64,000 bases of DNA. Origin: Liolophura sinensis (lineage: Eukaryota; Mollusca; Polyplacophora; Chitonida; Chitonidae). Position numbers and translations under genes: made by a program. Every line of letters begins with the position of its first letter. Within the stretch, counting starts at the first letter, position 1. Positions 52,503 through 64,000 of this stretch are shown one piece after another. The notes beneath the pieces were generated by a model that worked only from the letters and a program-made list of their open reading frames with translations, was not told the origin of the DNA and did not search any database. Location: NCBI RefSeq assembly GCF_032854445.1, contig NC_088306.1, positions 9,016,193-9,080,192 on the forward strand, written 5' to 3'.

Positions 52503-52715
52503 ATTCGTTTATTTGACTTGTGTTTTACGCCGTACTCAAGAATATTTCACTTATACGACGCCGGCCAGCATTATGGTGAGGGGAAACCAGACAGAGCTCG
52601 AGGAAAAGCCAAGACCATCCGCACTCTGCTGTCAAACCTTCCCATAATGCCAGAGGAAGCTAGCATCAGCTCACAGCGACCGCATTGGTAAGAGTCTCCT
52701 GGGTCACTGTGTTGT
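52503..52715 (-). mobile_element. Group A SINE, inverted
   Basis: TTTGACTTGTGTTTTACGCC, GTACTCAAGAATATTTCACT, TATACGACGCCGGCCAGCAT, AAGACCATCCGCACTCTGCT and CTCACAGCGACCGCATTGG are present in order. The head is cut within the region reading GTCTCCTGGGTCACTGTG. Confidence 0.85.
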
Positions 52716-53516
52716 TCTTTATTCATAGTGTAACTCAGAAGACATCTGGAAACTTAATATATGTATAACATCAGTTTTAATTAATCTGTGTATTAATTTA
52801 CTTTTACATATGTCCAAAATTATTACAAGTCTAAAGATAACAGAATGTGCTTTAAACAGTAGCGTAGCCACACAGATAGGCCCAATACCTGGTTTTATCT
52901 GACATCAGAGGTATTGAGATAAGGCTGTTTTTTTTTTAAATAATATCTAGCCTTTCAAGTTCATTGTTTTTATTATAGCCTTAGTGATACGGAAATCATT
53001 TCTGGGTATCCCAGCGTTTTAGGCATTTGCCCCTAATCTTACGCATCAATTTGAGTGAGACATATTGCATGACAAAGCTACCGCCATTTCTGTGGTTCAG
53101 CAGGCCTAATCATGATTGTATAATAGAAATAAAATATACAAAATATTTTAACGTTTAGTACAATGAAGATTATAATTATAAACGGAATGTAGGCAAGACG
53201 AAATAACAAATTTTAATTTATTTAAATAACAATATTTATTCCAGCCCACGCAGAGAGAACAACTTTGAAGATTACATAATGAAAATCGTTCAATGAAAAT
53301 CGTTTAATTAAAAAATGAATCAGTTATAAACGCCCATCATTATTAATTTCGGTCCACTTATACATTATTATTTTATTTTTTTCTTTAGTAATTAGATTCA
53401 CGTGTGCTATTTTTTACTTGTGATTTTTGCCTATATTCCAAATTCCAAGTTTTACTTGCATTGTTAAAAAAAAATTATGAACTGCATCAACAATTCAGTA
53501 AGAAATGTAAGGCCAT
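52716..53516. other. Non-coding stretch
   Basis: A very AT-rich segment with no recognisable exon or array. Confidence 0.4.
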
Positions 53517-53599
53517 AATCATGAATATTTGGAGAAACCAAAAAAAATAACTGCAGTTTTTTTGTTTTTTGTTTTGGCTTTCTCCAAATATTCATGATT
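53517..53599. other. Perfect 21-bp stem hairpin
   Basis: AATCATGAATATTTGGAGAA plus A (53517-53537) is exactly complementary to 53579-53599. After a one-base bulge the pairing continues inward through CCAAAA/TTTTGG. The stem is about 27 bp with a loop of roughly 30 nt. There is no evidence that it is transcribed. Confidence 0.85.
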
Positions 53600-54624
53600 T
53601 CGTCGATTTACATATACGTGCACGTTTTGCTTTAAAAAGGTCTTTACATGGCAATATGTATATTAAGACATCATAACAAGTATGCTGGCGTCCGCCAAAC
53701 GTCCTCAATATATAGGAGTACGACAGGGTGTTCACATATACCCCTTTCTATTTTTTCTACTTTGCTTAAACATTTTTCTCTGTCACACCTTTGGTAAATA
53801 CAAGAAAGCAAAATTAAAAACTCTTCTGGTGATGGGGGAAAAGTCCGCCAATGTTCTCTCTTTTTTCGAAAGGGAAATGTATACCGTGACTAGACAAGGA
53901 AAAAATATAATCCATCCGCCTAAGAGCTAGTCCATAGGTGAACGCCTCCTCTGTGTTGAGTCAATACACTCGGGCAGATATTCAATTTGGCACACTATTG
54001 ACAAATTATTGCTTTCACAATAGATAAGATCGGTCAGTTGAAAACAAATATTTGCCGAGAATTTTTTAAAGCACTTTGAGCTAATGTTTCAGATCAGATC
54101 AAGGTGAATTCTTCTTCTACACCAGGACTCATTGCAAGGGACGCTTGGCACTGGCAGCCTAACAGAGCACCACGTGGCCTTAAAACGACTTAACAGTGCT
54201 GGCCTAAAATTAACGAGCTGGGGATCCAGTTGTACGGGCAAATAGTTTTCTACCTACCGATGTATATGGGGAAAAAAGGTGTTTTTTTTATTCACTTGTC
54301 TGCATCATTTCTCACAAAGCGCTGATTAGTTATTGAATACCGGTACCATACTTGTGCTTAGTCACACAACCCCTTTACACAAGCAATTAAAGCAACCATT
54401 CATGCAGTTATCCAACAGACGCCCTTCCATTTCTGGGGAGTATATATACGCTTCAAAAATGAATTAGTTTTCTTTTCAGGGTCAATACCCACAGGCTATA
54501 TCTGTCATTAAAATAAATGGTGTACAGGCGGTGTACGCTAACGATCGCAGTGAGGTACATTAAGTGAGAAGGGCGCAGCCAAAGAGTTATCTAGTGGCCG
54601 TATGAGCTGTCATTTTTACACAAA
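53600..54624. other. Non-coding stretch
   Basis: No recognisable exon or array was noticed. Confidence 0.4.
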
Positions 54625-54790
54625 TATAATACATATATCAGCTTTCGTTACAAAAATATACACCAGTCTTTGTGACACAAAAGTACATCAGTCTTTCTTA
54701 CAAAAATAGTCACTAGTCTTTTTTATACAAAAGTACATCGGTTTTTCTTGCAAAAATATAGTATAAAGTTTTTGCCACACAAATGTTAGT
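54625..54790. repeat. Roughly 37-bp tandem repeat
   Basis: About five diverged units of the form ACAAAAATATACACCAGTCT plus TTGTGAC. Alternate units share ACACAAAAGTACATC. Confidence 0.65.
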
Positions 54791-55744
54791 ATCAACATGC
54801 ATCGTATATGTATATATCACCCGCTCTTACAGTTGGCATGGCCTTGTCAACAATAAGCGGGTGCCTGTCAATTTGTACGTAAGAAAGTTGACCAGTAGCT
54901 TGCCAAATCTCATTTTTTTACGAGGGGCACTCCGGTTTCCCCGCACCCACAAAATTCACCGCCACAGTATGAGTGGAAACTCTTGCATATATGGCGTCAA
55001 GCAATTACAATCAAATCGAATCAAATCTTTTTTTATATATATATAGGTATCTCGGGGATTTATTGGCGTCCCAATACGGCCATGCGTCCGAAACTCGAAA
55101 CGCCCTACTCGTCCGGTTGATAATGCATGGTAAACATATCTGTAATTAGGTACTCGTAACTCGCTTTATGGCAGTACAATATGTGATGTAATACTGCTTG
55201 CTGTACTGATACCACCGGTACATATACTGTATAGTACTCTGTACATGATAGAATACTGCTTGTGCGCTGATTTCGGAGGTCGTATGACTTCAGTTTTGAA
55301 AAGTTACGACGAGATGGTTTCAGAAGACTTCAACAATAAGACCACCAGTGAAAGCGACAGTGCGGTATTCTAATTAAACTGGTCACAGGTAGCCCGTTAT
55401 TTGTTGAATGACATGTTGACGTGTTAACTCTACTCAGAATTGTTTTTTCCTCTCCATAGGGGAATTCATTTAATATTTGGGCTACGTATTGTTTGTTTTT
55501 CAGTATCAAGTCTAAAAATTGTTTAGTACACACATTCCATACATCTGTCCCTTTGTACAAATTCTGGCGTTGTCTGTGTTGGAGAAAAAACATCTCCACT
55601 GAATCAAGTATCTAACAAAAATAATCACCGTCATCTTAAAGCCTGAATCTTTAGGTGAAATAAAAAACATTAGGGTGTATTTTAAGAATTTAAAAATAAA
55701 CTTTTTTGTACTGAATATCTTGGTCACTAAACACTATGGAAATC
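54791..55744. other. Non-coding stretch
   Basis: No recognisable exon. The minus-strand frames at 55330-55727 overlap one another and show no motif. Confidence 0.4.
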
Positions 55745-56410
55745 CTCAGCATAGGAATATGTTACTTTGTATAGCTCTGCAAATGAATGGCTAAAGGAAA
55801 TTTGACAGCTGTATCCCCTAGTTACCGGTATATTATTGTGTGTGGCTCTGCAAATGTGCGTATAACGGCAATTTGAAGGTGTATCCCCTAGTTACCGGGA
55901 TATTATACTTTGTGTGGCTTTGCAAATGAACGCATAAATCTAAAACTGTATCCCTCAGTTACTGGTATATTATTGTGTGTGGCTCTGTAATGAACTTATA
56001 TTATAAATAAATGCAAATAAACTAATTCTAAACCAGCAATTTAAAGCTATATACACCAGCTACTGGGATATTATTGTGTGCGGCTCTGCAAATGAACGCA
56101 TAACGGAAATCTGAAGATGTATCCCCCGGTTACCGGTACATTATACTATGTGTGGCCCTACCAATGAACGTATGTCGGAAATTTGACAGCAATATCCCCC
56201 ACTTACCCGTACTTTATATTTTGTGTGGCTCTGCAAATGAACGTATATCGGAAAATTTGACAGCAATATCCCCCAGTTGCTGATATTTCCTGCTTGTATG
56301 ACTCTGCAAATGAACCGCTAAAGGAAATTTCACAGCAGTATCCATCAGTTCCAGATATGTTACTTTGTGTGGATGTGCAAATGGACGGCTAAAGGAAATT
56401 TGACAGATTT
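55745..56410. repeat. 72-78-bp tandem repeat, nine units
   Basis: Each unit carries GTGTGGCTCTGCAAATGAAC, GGAAATTTGACAGC and TATCCCCTAGTTACCGGTAT. The TCTGCAAATG-like landmark recurs near 55768, 55846, 55919, 55982, 56084, 56156, 56228, 56303 and 56375. The longer step before 56084 holds an AT-rich insertion. Confidence 0.88.
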
Positions 56411-57674
56411 CAAATCAAATCCTTTTATTCAATGTTTTGGAAACGGTACTGCAAGCTTCTTCGAATTTGGCCTACGCATCGACGTGTATATACACGGTGC
56501 CTGGTGTCGAAAAGTATGTGCAGTGATCGACAGATGCCATGTATGGTGTCTTCGGTAGAAAAAATGTTATTCGAAGTTCCAAGCAACGTTAAAGCCTAAG
56601 CAATGAATGGACGAAGTATAATCTGCCATGCCAGTGCATCCAATTTGATCGATGTATTAGCCTCTTATATTTTACGGAAAATTTTGTTATGATCGGTTTT
56701 TGGGTGCACAAGCCTCGGCGATCCTGTGAGACGAATTAAACATTTGGCAAATTCCGTGTGTCATGAGTTTTGATATGTCTTCCTTTAGCGGACGATCTGC
56801 CCTTAACTGTTTTGTCACGATCGGTCTGAAGACATCCAGCTCTTCCCCGGAACTCCCATTTCAGTCCTCCATATGATAGCGCCGGTGCCAGGAGATTGCG
56901 TATTAAATATTGAATGCGATGGATTCCAATTCGCATCACTGTCAAAATAACCAATAGCTACAGATATTCTTGGGCCCCAATTCTTATAGCGTTATGCGAA
57001 AATGTAGAGGGTACGTATGACGGATTCAAAGCCAATCGTCGATCATAGAGCTTCCATGTATACAGAGCTCAAGGTAGCTCTTATTCTAGAGCTTGAAGTC
57101 CCCTTCCAGTCTATCACCAGGAGATTAAAACTGATCATTGAACATTGATCGCCAGCAAACCCAAACTTCCAGCCTCTCTTCAGTTCTTCCTCAGAACCAT
57201 TATATTCTCAAGCTTTTAGACTAGAATCCTTCAGCTCCGTGACAAATTTGGGCGTACGCCACGGCAGAGAGCACGTTTTAACTGCGAGTCATCTCCAATC
57301 AAGTTTTAGCTTCCTTTGGTAGAGGAGTTTGTCTTGGCGTCTCGTGCCACTCTTCTTCTCGTCAAAGCCTGCGGACCACTGACTTTATCGAGAACTTTTT
57401 ACGTCTTGTTCAAATAACGAAAGATCATGGCATCATCTTACAGATTGAGGTAAATATTTGATTAGCCTACGTCTGAAATTGTGCCTCGAGTCAGCCCATC
57501 CAGTATAACGCCGTACATTGAGTTATTGTGAAGCGGCCGAAGATGGCGCATCTCTGGAAGGCGTTCAGATCATAACGGTTTTGTAAATTGCAGTTTACAT
57601 GAAACAGATCAAACGGTTCCAGTCACAATTTATGGCATCTCGAAACCGTTATGTCCTAATCTATACGGTTTATT
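56411..57674. other. Non-coding stretch
   Basis: No recognisable exon on either strand; no array seen. Confidence 0.4.
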
Positions 57675-57835
57675 GAAATAGGAGCCTGCCAGCAACCTGC
57701 GGATGATCGTGTGTTTCCCCCTGGGCTCTTCCCGATTTCCTCCCACCATAATGCTGGCCACCGTCGTATAAGTGAAAAATTCTTGAGTACGGCGTAAAGC
57801 ACCAATCAAATAAATAAATGAATAAATAAATAAAT
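57675..57835 (+). mobile_element. Group A SINE, 5'-truncated
   Basis: CCAGCAACCTGCGGATGATC, TCCCACCATAATGCTGGCCA, CCGTCGTATAAGTGAAAAAT, GAGTACGGCGTAAAGCACC and an AATAAATGAATAAATAAAT tail are present. The head is missing. Confidence 0.85.
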
Positions 57836-58487
57836 ATTAAAAGAAGAATGCAATAGCTGGCACCTGTCAAATATGTAGTTTGTTTATTTATATGATTGAC
57901 GTTGAACGTTGTAACTATTTCCTTCCAGTATATGATGGAGGTGTACATTTCATAGCTGGAACAATCTCAAATGCTTAATGCAAACTACTCACCTGTGAAA
58001 AATATGCGACGGACTTTCCTTATATAGTGTACCGTCAGGTGGAAGTGGTAAATGGCCTCCAAGACTACATAACAATTACATGTGTCCTAATGAGTCAAAG
58101 CCAAGCATTTTAATCACAAAGTGACATAAACCTGGTCAAACTTGTGGTCTGAGAAAAAAACGGGAGCAGTCATTACATGAGCGAAATATCATTCGAACCA
58201 TGAATTTGAAGTTTTCAATGTGGATCAATGTTCAACATGTTAGGTGCACATACTCAAAATCAACAATCGAAGGGAAGATCTGGATCGAAAGTATGTCAGC
58301 AGATTATATACGGGGATGCTATTTCAGACAAAATTATCTCTTTATGAGTCGACTTATAAATTTTCGCATCGTACATATCGTTGAAAATGGCAAGTTTTTG
58401 ACATACTACAGAAAAAACATGACTGCAGCTGTACATTGTTCATTTCGAGTCCATATGCTAGCTTCTAAACGCAGCTCTGTAAGTCGC
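57836..58487. other. Non-coding stretch with an uncertain open frame
   Basis: An ATG frame from 58200 is open for about 95 codons before running into the GTCT repeat. It has no recognised domain, so I do not call it. Confidence 0.35.
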
Positions 58488-58672
58488 TCTGCCTGTGTGT
58501 CGGTCCGTTGGTCTGTCAGTCGGTCGATCGGTCTGTCTGTCTGTGGGTCTGTATGTCGGTCTATCGGTGTGTCTATCGGTGTGTCTGACTGTCTGTTTGT
58601 CGGTCTGTCTGTGGGTCAATCGGTGTGTCTGTCGGTATGTCGATAGTTCGGTCGATATGTCGGTCGGCACGA
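58488..58672. repeat. Degenerate GTCT/GTCG microsatellite
   Basis: Units of GTCT, GTCG and GTGT in mixed order over about 185 bp. They keep frames open on both strands (Ser/Val/Cys-rich or Thr/Asp-rich), which are artefacts. Confidence 0.9.
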
Positions 58673-59526
58673 AACAGTGATGTGCCACATATATACATGA
58701 TCTTCATCGTTTCCGAACATTTCTTTAAAAGAAAAGTGTAAAAGCATAAAACAAGGCACTATTATTAAACCTCTTATATATTTGTGGACAAGGGACCGAT
58801 GAACTCTAAGAAGCTCCGCAATAAATTTAATAGTAACATTCCAGCGTTAATGGCGCGTTAAAACTACTTAATTTGGGGTGATACAAATTAGCGTATTTTA
58901 GACGGTGTTATTTAATACAGCTTCTAAGTCCCCACACTCTGACTGGCAGAGTAAACTAATCGAGGCTACGGCACGGTAAAGGTAGACGGTGGCGATAAGT
59001 GTTAAGGGGCTGAGACAGGAGGCGGGGGAGTGAGCAGAGATTCACCCCTGCGGCTCAACGTCTATATATTAAAGCAGTGCATACCTGATACTGAACAAAT
59101 ATGGCGACAAAGTGCCACCAAATTGGAGGGTAAACAAACCGGGGAGTGCTGGAGTACAGCCCCATTGATACCTGCCTGACGTCTAGCCTTCTCTGGACCG
59201 ACGCAGGACGATTGATATGAAACGAAGAACATTTTACTTATGTACCGTCGGTAAATAAAGAAGATATTCAACAATGGACTGGGAATAGACGAGTATGTGT
59301 GAGCCTACTTGAGAGATAAGTATGAGGGTATGACTCGGTGTAGCTCGGATACAAGATTGTGTGGACTGGCCCACTGACTGACTCATTGACTGTGTGATTG
59401 AATGAGTGAGTGACTGACTCACATTTAACGGGAATATGCTTCAAATCATATGCGAGGTGAAGCACTGGTATGTATAACTCTATGGTTTTACTGAAGGAAC
59501 GACAGACTGTATCCCTGTATTTCTGC
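58673..59526. other. Non-coding stretch
   Basis: No recognisable exon. A short block of GACT/GAGT words lies at 59370-59420. Confidence 0.4.
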
Positions 59527-59690
59527 GCTAATCCATAGAGGTATATCCGCCTATTATCATGAGCGAATGTCCCTGTAATCAATAAAGGTATATCCGCCTA
59601 TATCATGAGCGAATGTCCCTGTAATCAAAAGTGGTATATCCGCCTATATCATGAGTGAATGTCACTGTAATCAATAAGAATATATGTCCC
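59527..59690. repeat. 46-47-bp tandem repeat
   Basis: Three to four units of GTATATCCGCCTATATCATG, then AGCGAATGTCCCTGTAATCA and a short A-rich end. The second half of each unit is the 25-bp motif that makes up the neighbouring array. Confidence 0.88.
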
Positions 59691-60430
59691 TATAATCACT
59701 AAGGGTGTAGGCCTATGTCTCTGTAATCAACACGAGTGTATGTCTCTGTAATCGATAAAAGTGCGTGTCTCTGTAATCAATAATAGTGCATTTCCCTGTA
59801 ATCAATCAGAGTGCATATCCCTGTGATCATAAAAGTGCATGTCTCTGCAATCAATAATAGTGCATTTCCCTGTAATCAATAAGAGTCAATGTCTCTGTGA
59901 TCAATAAGAGTGCATGTCCCTGTAATCAATAAAAGTGTATGTCTCTGTAATCAATAAGAGTGCATGTCCTGTAATCAATCAAAGTGCATATCCCTGTAAT
60001 TAATAAAAGTGCCTGTCTCTGTAATTAATAAAAGTGCATGTCTCTGTAATCAGTAAAAGTGCATGTCTCTGTAATCAATAAGAGTGCATGTCCCTGTAAT
60101 CAATACGAGTTCATGTTCCGGTAATCAATAAGAGTCAATGTCTCTGTAATCAGTAAGAGTGCATGTCCTTGAAATCAAAAAGAGTCCATGTTCCTGTAAT
60201 CAATAAGACTGTATTTCCCTGTAATCAGCAAGAATATATGTCCCTATAACCAATAAGCAAATATGTTCCTATAATCAATAAGAATATATATCACTATAAT
60301 CAGTTAGGATATATGTCCCCGTAATTAAGAGGAGTGTATGTCCCTATAACCGATTAGAGTGTAGGTCCCTATCATCAGTAAGCGTATATGTCCCTAAAAG
60401 TGTTTGTCCCTATCATCAATAAGAGCAATG
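59691..60430. repeat. 25-bp minisatellite
   Basis: About 28 units of GTCTCTGTAATCAATAAGAG plus TGCAT, with changes concentrated in the TGCAT part. Units drift towards TATATGTCCCTATAATCA at the right end. Confidence 0.92.
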
Positions 60431-61154
60431 ATATAAGTACAACGCTTCTGTAGGCTACATATATTGTCCATATGAGTGAGAATGCCAACATCGAAACAAC
60501 TCTGGCAAAATTGCCTGTCTTTGGGGGCTTTTTGATCAAGAGCCCCACGCTAAACTCATAACGCTGTATTACATATAAAAAGTTTATAAACCTAATTAAT
60601 TTAATTAGAGAGAAGCATAGTCACTTCCTGGGTATGTGTCATGACACTGGTAAGACGTTGGCGATTTCCCCCGCGTCAGGTAAGAATTAATGACTAACTA
60701 AAGGTGTCACTTTCATCTCACTTGGGAAACTTCAAAAGAATTTCAGTACTTCAGGCATGCTCTATTTTTTTCAAACGCTGTGTCGTCGAAACAATGTAAA
60801 CACCCTCGAGGCAGTCGAGATAATAAAATGTAGATAATGTCACTGAGAAACTCATTGTGTACACCTAGATGAGTGACAGTTAAAAAATGTGGGTGGCCAG
60901 ATTATATAGTGTGAACACACAAGCTGACCAATCAGCTTCCCTCTTACATTGTGGAAAACACGTGGGTATATGTAAATGATGGAAACGTTTGTATTCATCT
61001 TTTGTTGATACAGAAAGTTCTAAACCCTCACATCTCTATGTAAGTAATAACAATGACAGTGACAAAATCTTTTCTGACCTTATAGGTACATTCTAAGAAC
61101 TAATCAGCTAAATTTAACATCGAGATTTCCGAGTAATGCTAAAACACTGCAACG
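60431..61154. other. Non-coding stretch
   Basis: No recognisable exon or array. Confidence 0.4.
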
Positions 61155-62250
61155 TAATACGTTACGGACAACACTATACACCGTTACGGACAACACAATA
61201 TAACGTTACGGACAACAACATACACCGTTACGGATAACACAATACACCATTACGGACAACAACATACACCGTTACGGACAACATGATACATTGTTACGGA
61301 CAACACAATACATGGTAACAGACAACACAATACACGGTTACGGACAACACAAGACACGGTTACGGACAACACAATACATGGTTACGGACAACACAATACA
61401 CCGTTACGGACAGCACAATACACGGTAACGGACAACATCATACACCGTTACGGACAGCACAATACACCGTTACGGACAACACAATACACCGTTACGGACA
61501 ACACTATACACCGTTACGGACAACACAATACACCATTACAGACAGCACAATACACGGTTACGGAAAACACAATACATCGTTACGGACAACAACAACATAC
61601 ACCGTTACGGACAGCACAATACACCATTACGGACAACACAATACATGGTTACGGACAACACAAGACACGGTTACGGACAACACAATACATGGTTACGGAC
61701 AACACAATACACAGTTACGGACAACAACATACACCGTTACGGACAACAACATACACCGTTACGGACAACATGATACACTGTTACGGACAACACAATGCAT
61801 GGTTACGGACAACACAATACATGGTTATGGACAACACTATACACGGTTATGGACAACACAAGACACGGTTACGGGCAACAACATACACCGTTACGGACAA
61901 CAACATACACCGTGACGGACAACATGATACATTGTTACGGACAACACAATACATGGTAACAGACAACACAATACATGGTTACGGACAATACAATACACCG
62001 TTACAGATAGCACAATACACCGTTACGGAAAACACAATACATCGTTACGGACAACAACATACACCGTTACGGCAAGCACAATACACCATTACGGACAACA
62101 CAATACACCGTTACGGACAACACAATACACGGTTACGGACAACACAATACACAGTTACGGACAACACCAGGCACCGTTACGGACAGCACCATACGCGGTT
62201 ACAGAAAACACAATACACCGTTACGGACAACACAATTTATCGTTACCGTG
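61155..62250. repeat. 22-bp minisatellite
   Basis: About 50 units of GTTACGGACAACACAATACA plus CC, with common variants ACAACAACATACACC, GGACAGC and TACATG. The plus-strand frame open for 188 codons (61689-62255) simply cycles through the three frames of this unit (TVTDN, RYGQ, PLRTT) and has no other evidence of coding. Confidence 0.95.
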
Positions 62251-62424
62251 TGTAACTCTAATATTATGTAGCCCTCGACCTTTTTGGCATTACGTCTTCC
62301 ACGTAAAACAATAACCTCGTCCACCTGAAATAACAACCTCGCCCACCTTATTGAGTATAAAACTGCCGCTAGACACCCATAATAGGAACATTATTTCTTA
62401 AATAGTTTTAGTAATAACATATCG

Positions 62425-62490
62425 TCTATTCACTCATAAAACATAGTATATTCTATCAATTTAACAGAATAGTTTTAGAGTGTATAGTAG
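62425..62490. mobile_element. End fragment of the 31-kb-type MITE
   Basis: ATTCTATCAATTTAACAGAA, then TAGTTTTAGAGTGTA, read in reverse resembles the left end of 31003-31225 (ACACTCAAAAAAATAATCTG, TTAAATTTAACAGAAT). Only one end is recognisable. Confidence 0.4.
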
Positions 62491-63338
62491 GGCCACATTA
62501 ACAACTTTGTTAAAGAGACTTCTTAGACAAGTCGGGTTTGAAATTGATTTACAACTGACGAGCGTTAACCAAATTAGTATCTGCGAAAAACTGAAGGGTT
62601 ACTAAGAGAGACAATAAAGATATATTCTGTGATTTGCGTATGTAACACATATAAGCACACACATACCTGTGATTTAATTTCCGTTCTACACAAATTATGG
62701 TAATAAAGACGTGTTAAGATTTATTCCACAAAACGTGAATACAAATTGCATCTCAATGTGATACATCATATTTTACAAGGGCTGCAGAAACCATGCATCT
62801 CTGAACTGCAATTCTGAAGACCTCCAACCTTGATGTTTGTATGGACCGAAAAGAACATAAATATACGGAAAGGACTGTCGTTTTACTGTCATCAGAAAGC
62901 TGAAGTAATGATAAAATTCGCGATATGGCCCCATGTTTGAACACAAGAACGATGAGCTACGATAAGGCACCACTGAGGCGTCCGTAAAATCAGCGCGCTG
63001 GGGATTTAGTAGTTTGGTGTTTGTCGGTTTAGTTTGTACGGAAACCAAGATAGACAAACTTTCAATGTTCGTAATCGGAAAAGTTGTAACACTGGACCGC
63101 AGAACCTTAGTTCATATACACTCTGACGAATAGGATTCCCGGCAGGTTAAAGGACTCCCGTAAAGTCTATCTGAAAGGTATTTATGGCCTATGTTCGTGG
63201 GAAATAAGCCATCAATCGTACAGGCGGTTAATTGACAGGTCTTTTTAGCAACTGGTGACCAAGATCAGTGTTTAAAAAACCAGAGTGTGTCTGCATTACA
63301 ATCGACAATTAAACATGGAAAATATAGGGGCCATTAAT
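62491..63338. other. Non-coding stretch
   Basis: No recognisable exon. The overlapping minus-strand frames at 62753-63057 have no domain I recognise. Confidence 0.4.
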
Positions 63339-63350
63339 CCCAAGAAACGA

Positions 63351-63694
63351 GTGAGTGAGTGAGTGAGTGAGTGAGTGAGTGCTTGGGGTTTAACGTCGTA
63401 CTTAATTTTTCAGTCATATGACGACGACGGGGTTCTTAGAGTGCATGTAAATTGCCTCCTTGTTGCATGACGGATTTCCATTACTCTTTTATCTAGTGCT
63501 GCTTCACTGAGACGACTTACCGAAGGCAAGTAAGCCGCCCCGCTCGAGCCGTTATACTGGTATGGGTATATGAAGTAATTGCACAATCCCTTTCATGCTG
63601 AACGCCAAGCAAGGAAGTTGTAACTTCCTCTTTTAATTTCTTAGGTGTGACTCAACCCAGGATTGACCCTGGATCTACCGCCTCCCAAAGCGGA
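63351..63694 (-). mobile_element. Group B SINE with target-site duplication
   Basis: It begins with seven or more GTGA/GAGT tail units, then GCTTGGGGTTTAACGTCGTA, TTTTTCAGTCATATGACGAC, TGAGACGACTTACCGAAGGC and AACCCAGGATTGACCCTGGA. The outer part of the tRNA-like head is missing. CCCAAGAAACGA occurs at 63339-63350 and at 63695-63706, a perfect 12-bp duplication. Confidence 0.92.
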
Positions 63695-63935
63695 CCCAAG
63701 AAACGATAATACGGTTGTCTGTGTATATGTCAAGATTTGGGCTGACCTGTGATAAGGAAACATCGTTATGAAATAACACGAAAAATGTTACAAATGACGT
63801 TAAAACCCCAAATAATCGAAAGCAATCAAAAACAAGCATCGCGACAGTACGTCATTTTCACACAATATTCGTGAGGAAGATACGAACAACTGGATTGGTT
63901 TCCAGGTGAATATTCCAATATAAAACAACTACAGC

Positions 63936-64000
63936 AAAGAAAGTAAAACCAGAGCAGCAGATGCAGTGCGATAGTTGGCAAATGGCCACGCGTAAGCAGT
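63936..64000 (+). repeat. Family C repeat, copy 6, cut by the window end
   Basis: GAAAGTAAAACCAGAGCAGC, then GCAGTGCGATAGTTGGCAAA and TGGCCACGCGTAA match the 5' end of copies 1 and 2. Confidence 0.65.

Noticed and set aside
58200-58646. 148-codon frame ending in Ser/Val/Cys repeats
   Set aside because: The last third is the GTCT microsatellite; the ATG-proximal part has no recognised domain.
61689-62255. 188-codon open frame
   Set aside because: It lies wholly inside the 22-bp minisatellite and only persists because no frame of the unit has a stop.

Overview
The window looks like animal nuclear DNA, most likely from a mollusc (gastropod or bivalve). There are no closely packed open frames. 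The sequence is AT-rich and full of microsatellites, minisatellites, tRNA-derived SINEs and inverted-repeat elements. One SINE type, ending in a conserved core plus an AATAAATA tail, is of a kind I associate with mollusc genomes. The species call is inference; no diagnostic species-specific gene is present.

The most interesting coding signal is a split gene on the minus strand. A first coding exon (27738-28217) encodes a type II single-pass membrane protein with a Cys-containing stalk and ends at a good splice donor in phase 0. About 14 kb further on, a 37-nt micro-exon (13589-13625) is flanked by near-consensus splice sites. After a 179-bp intron comes a third open exon (from 13409 down to at most 13054) in exactly the phase the micro-exon requires. 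The topology, the stalk and a Trp/IxIP/KG pattern in exon 3 suggest a diverged TNF-ligand-superfamily gene, but this needs a profile search. Exon 3 runs into an in-frame 18-bp tandem repeat carrying six CACGTG sites. The C-terminal half of the domain was not found with confidence; a weak candidate lies at 12583-12739.

The only clear autonomous transposon is a 1.5-kb Tc1-type DD34E element (43714-45246). It has perfect 23-bp terminal inverted repeats and a transposase broken by two frameshifts. Non-autonomous inverted-repeat elements are at 22019-22236, 31003-31225, 35716-35936 and 37629-38134, the last with 26-bp perfect ends and TA flanks; a fragment is at 62425-62490.

Three SINE groups are present. 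Group A has an ATAA-type tail and many copies. Group B has an unusual (CACT)n/(GAGT)n tail, and four copies have 11-14 bp target-site duplications. Group D is older and includes a copy interrupted by a group B insertion. A separate dispersed family (called C here), about 230 bp, has six copies, all in the same orientation.

The right half (39-62 kb) is rich in minisatellites: a 30-bp monomer array with 121/151-bp higher-order units (40.2-41.1 kb), a 29-bp array (42.7-43.5 kb), a 72-78-bp array (55.7-56.4 kb), a 46-bp array passing into a 25-bp array (59.5-60.4 kb) and a 22-bp array (61.15-62.25 kb). The rest appears to be intronic or intergenic DNA in which I see no gene.
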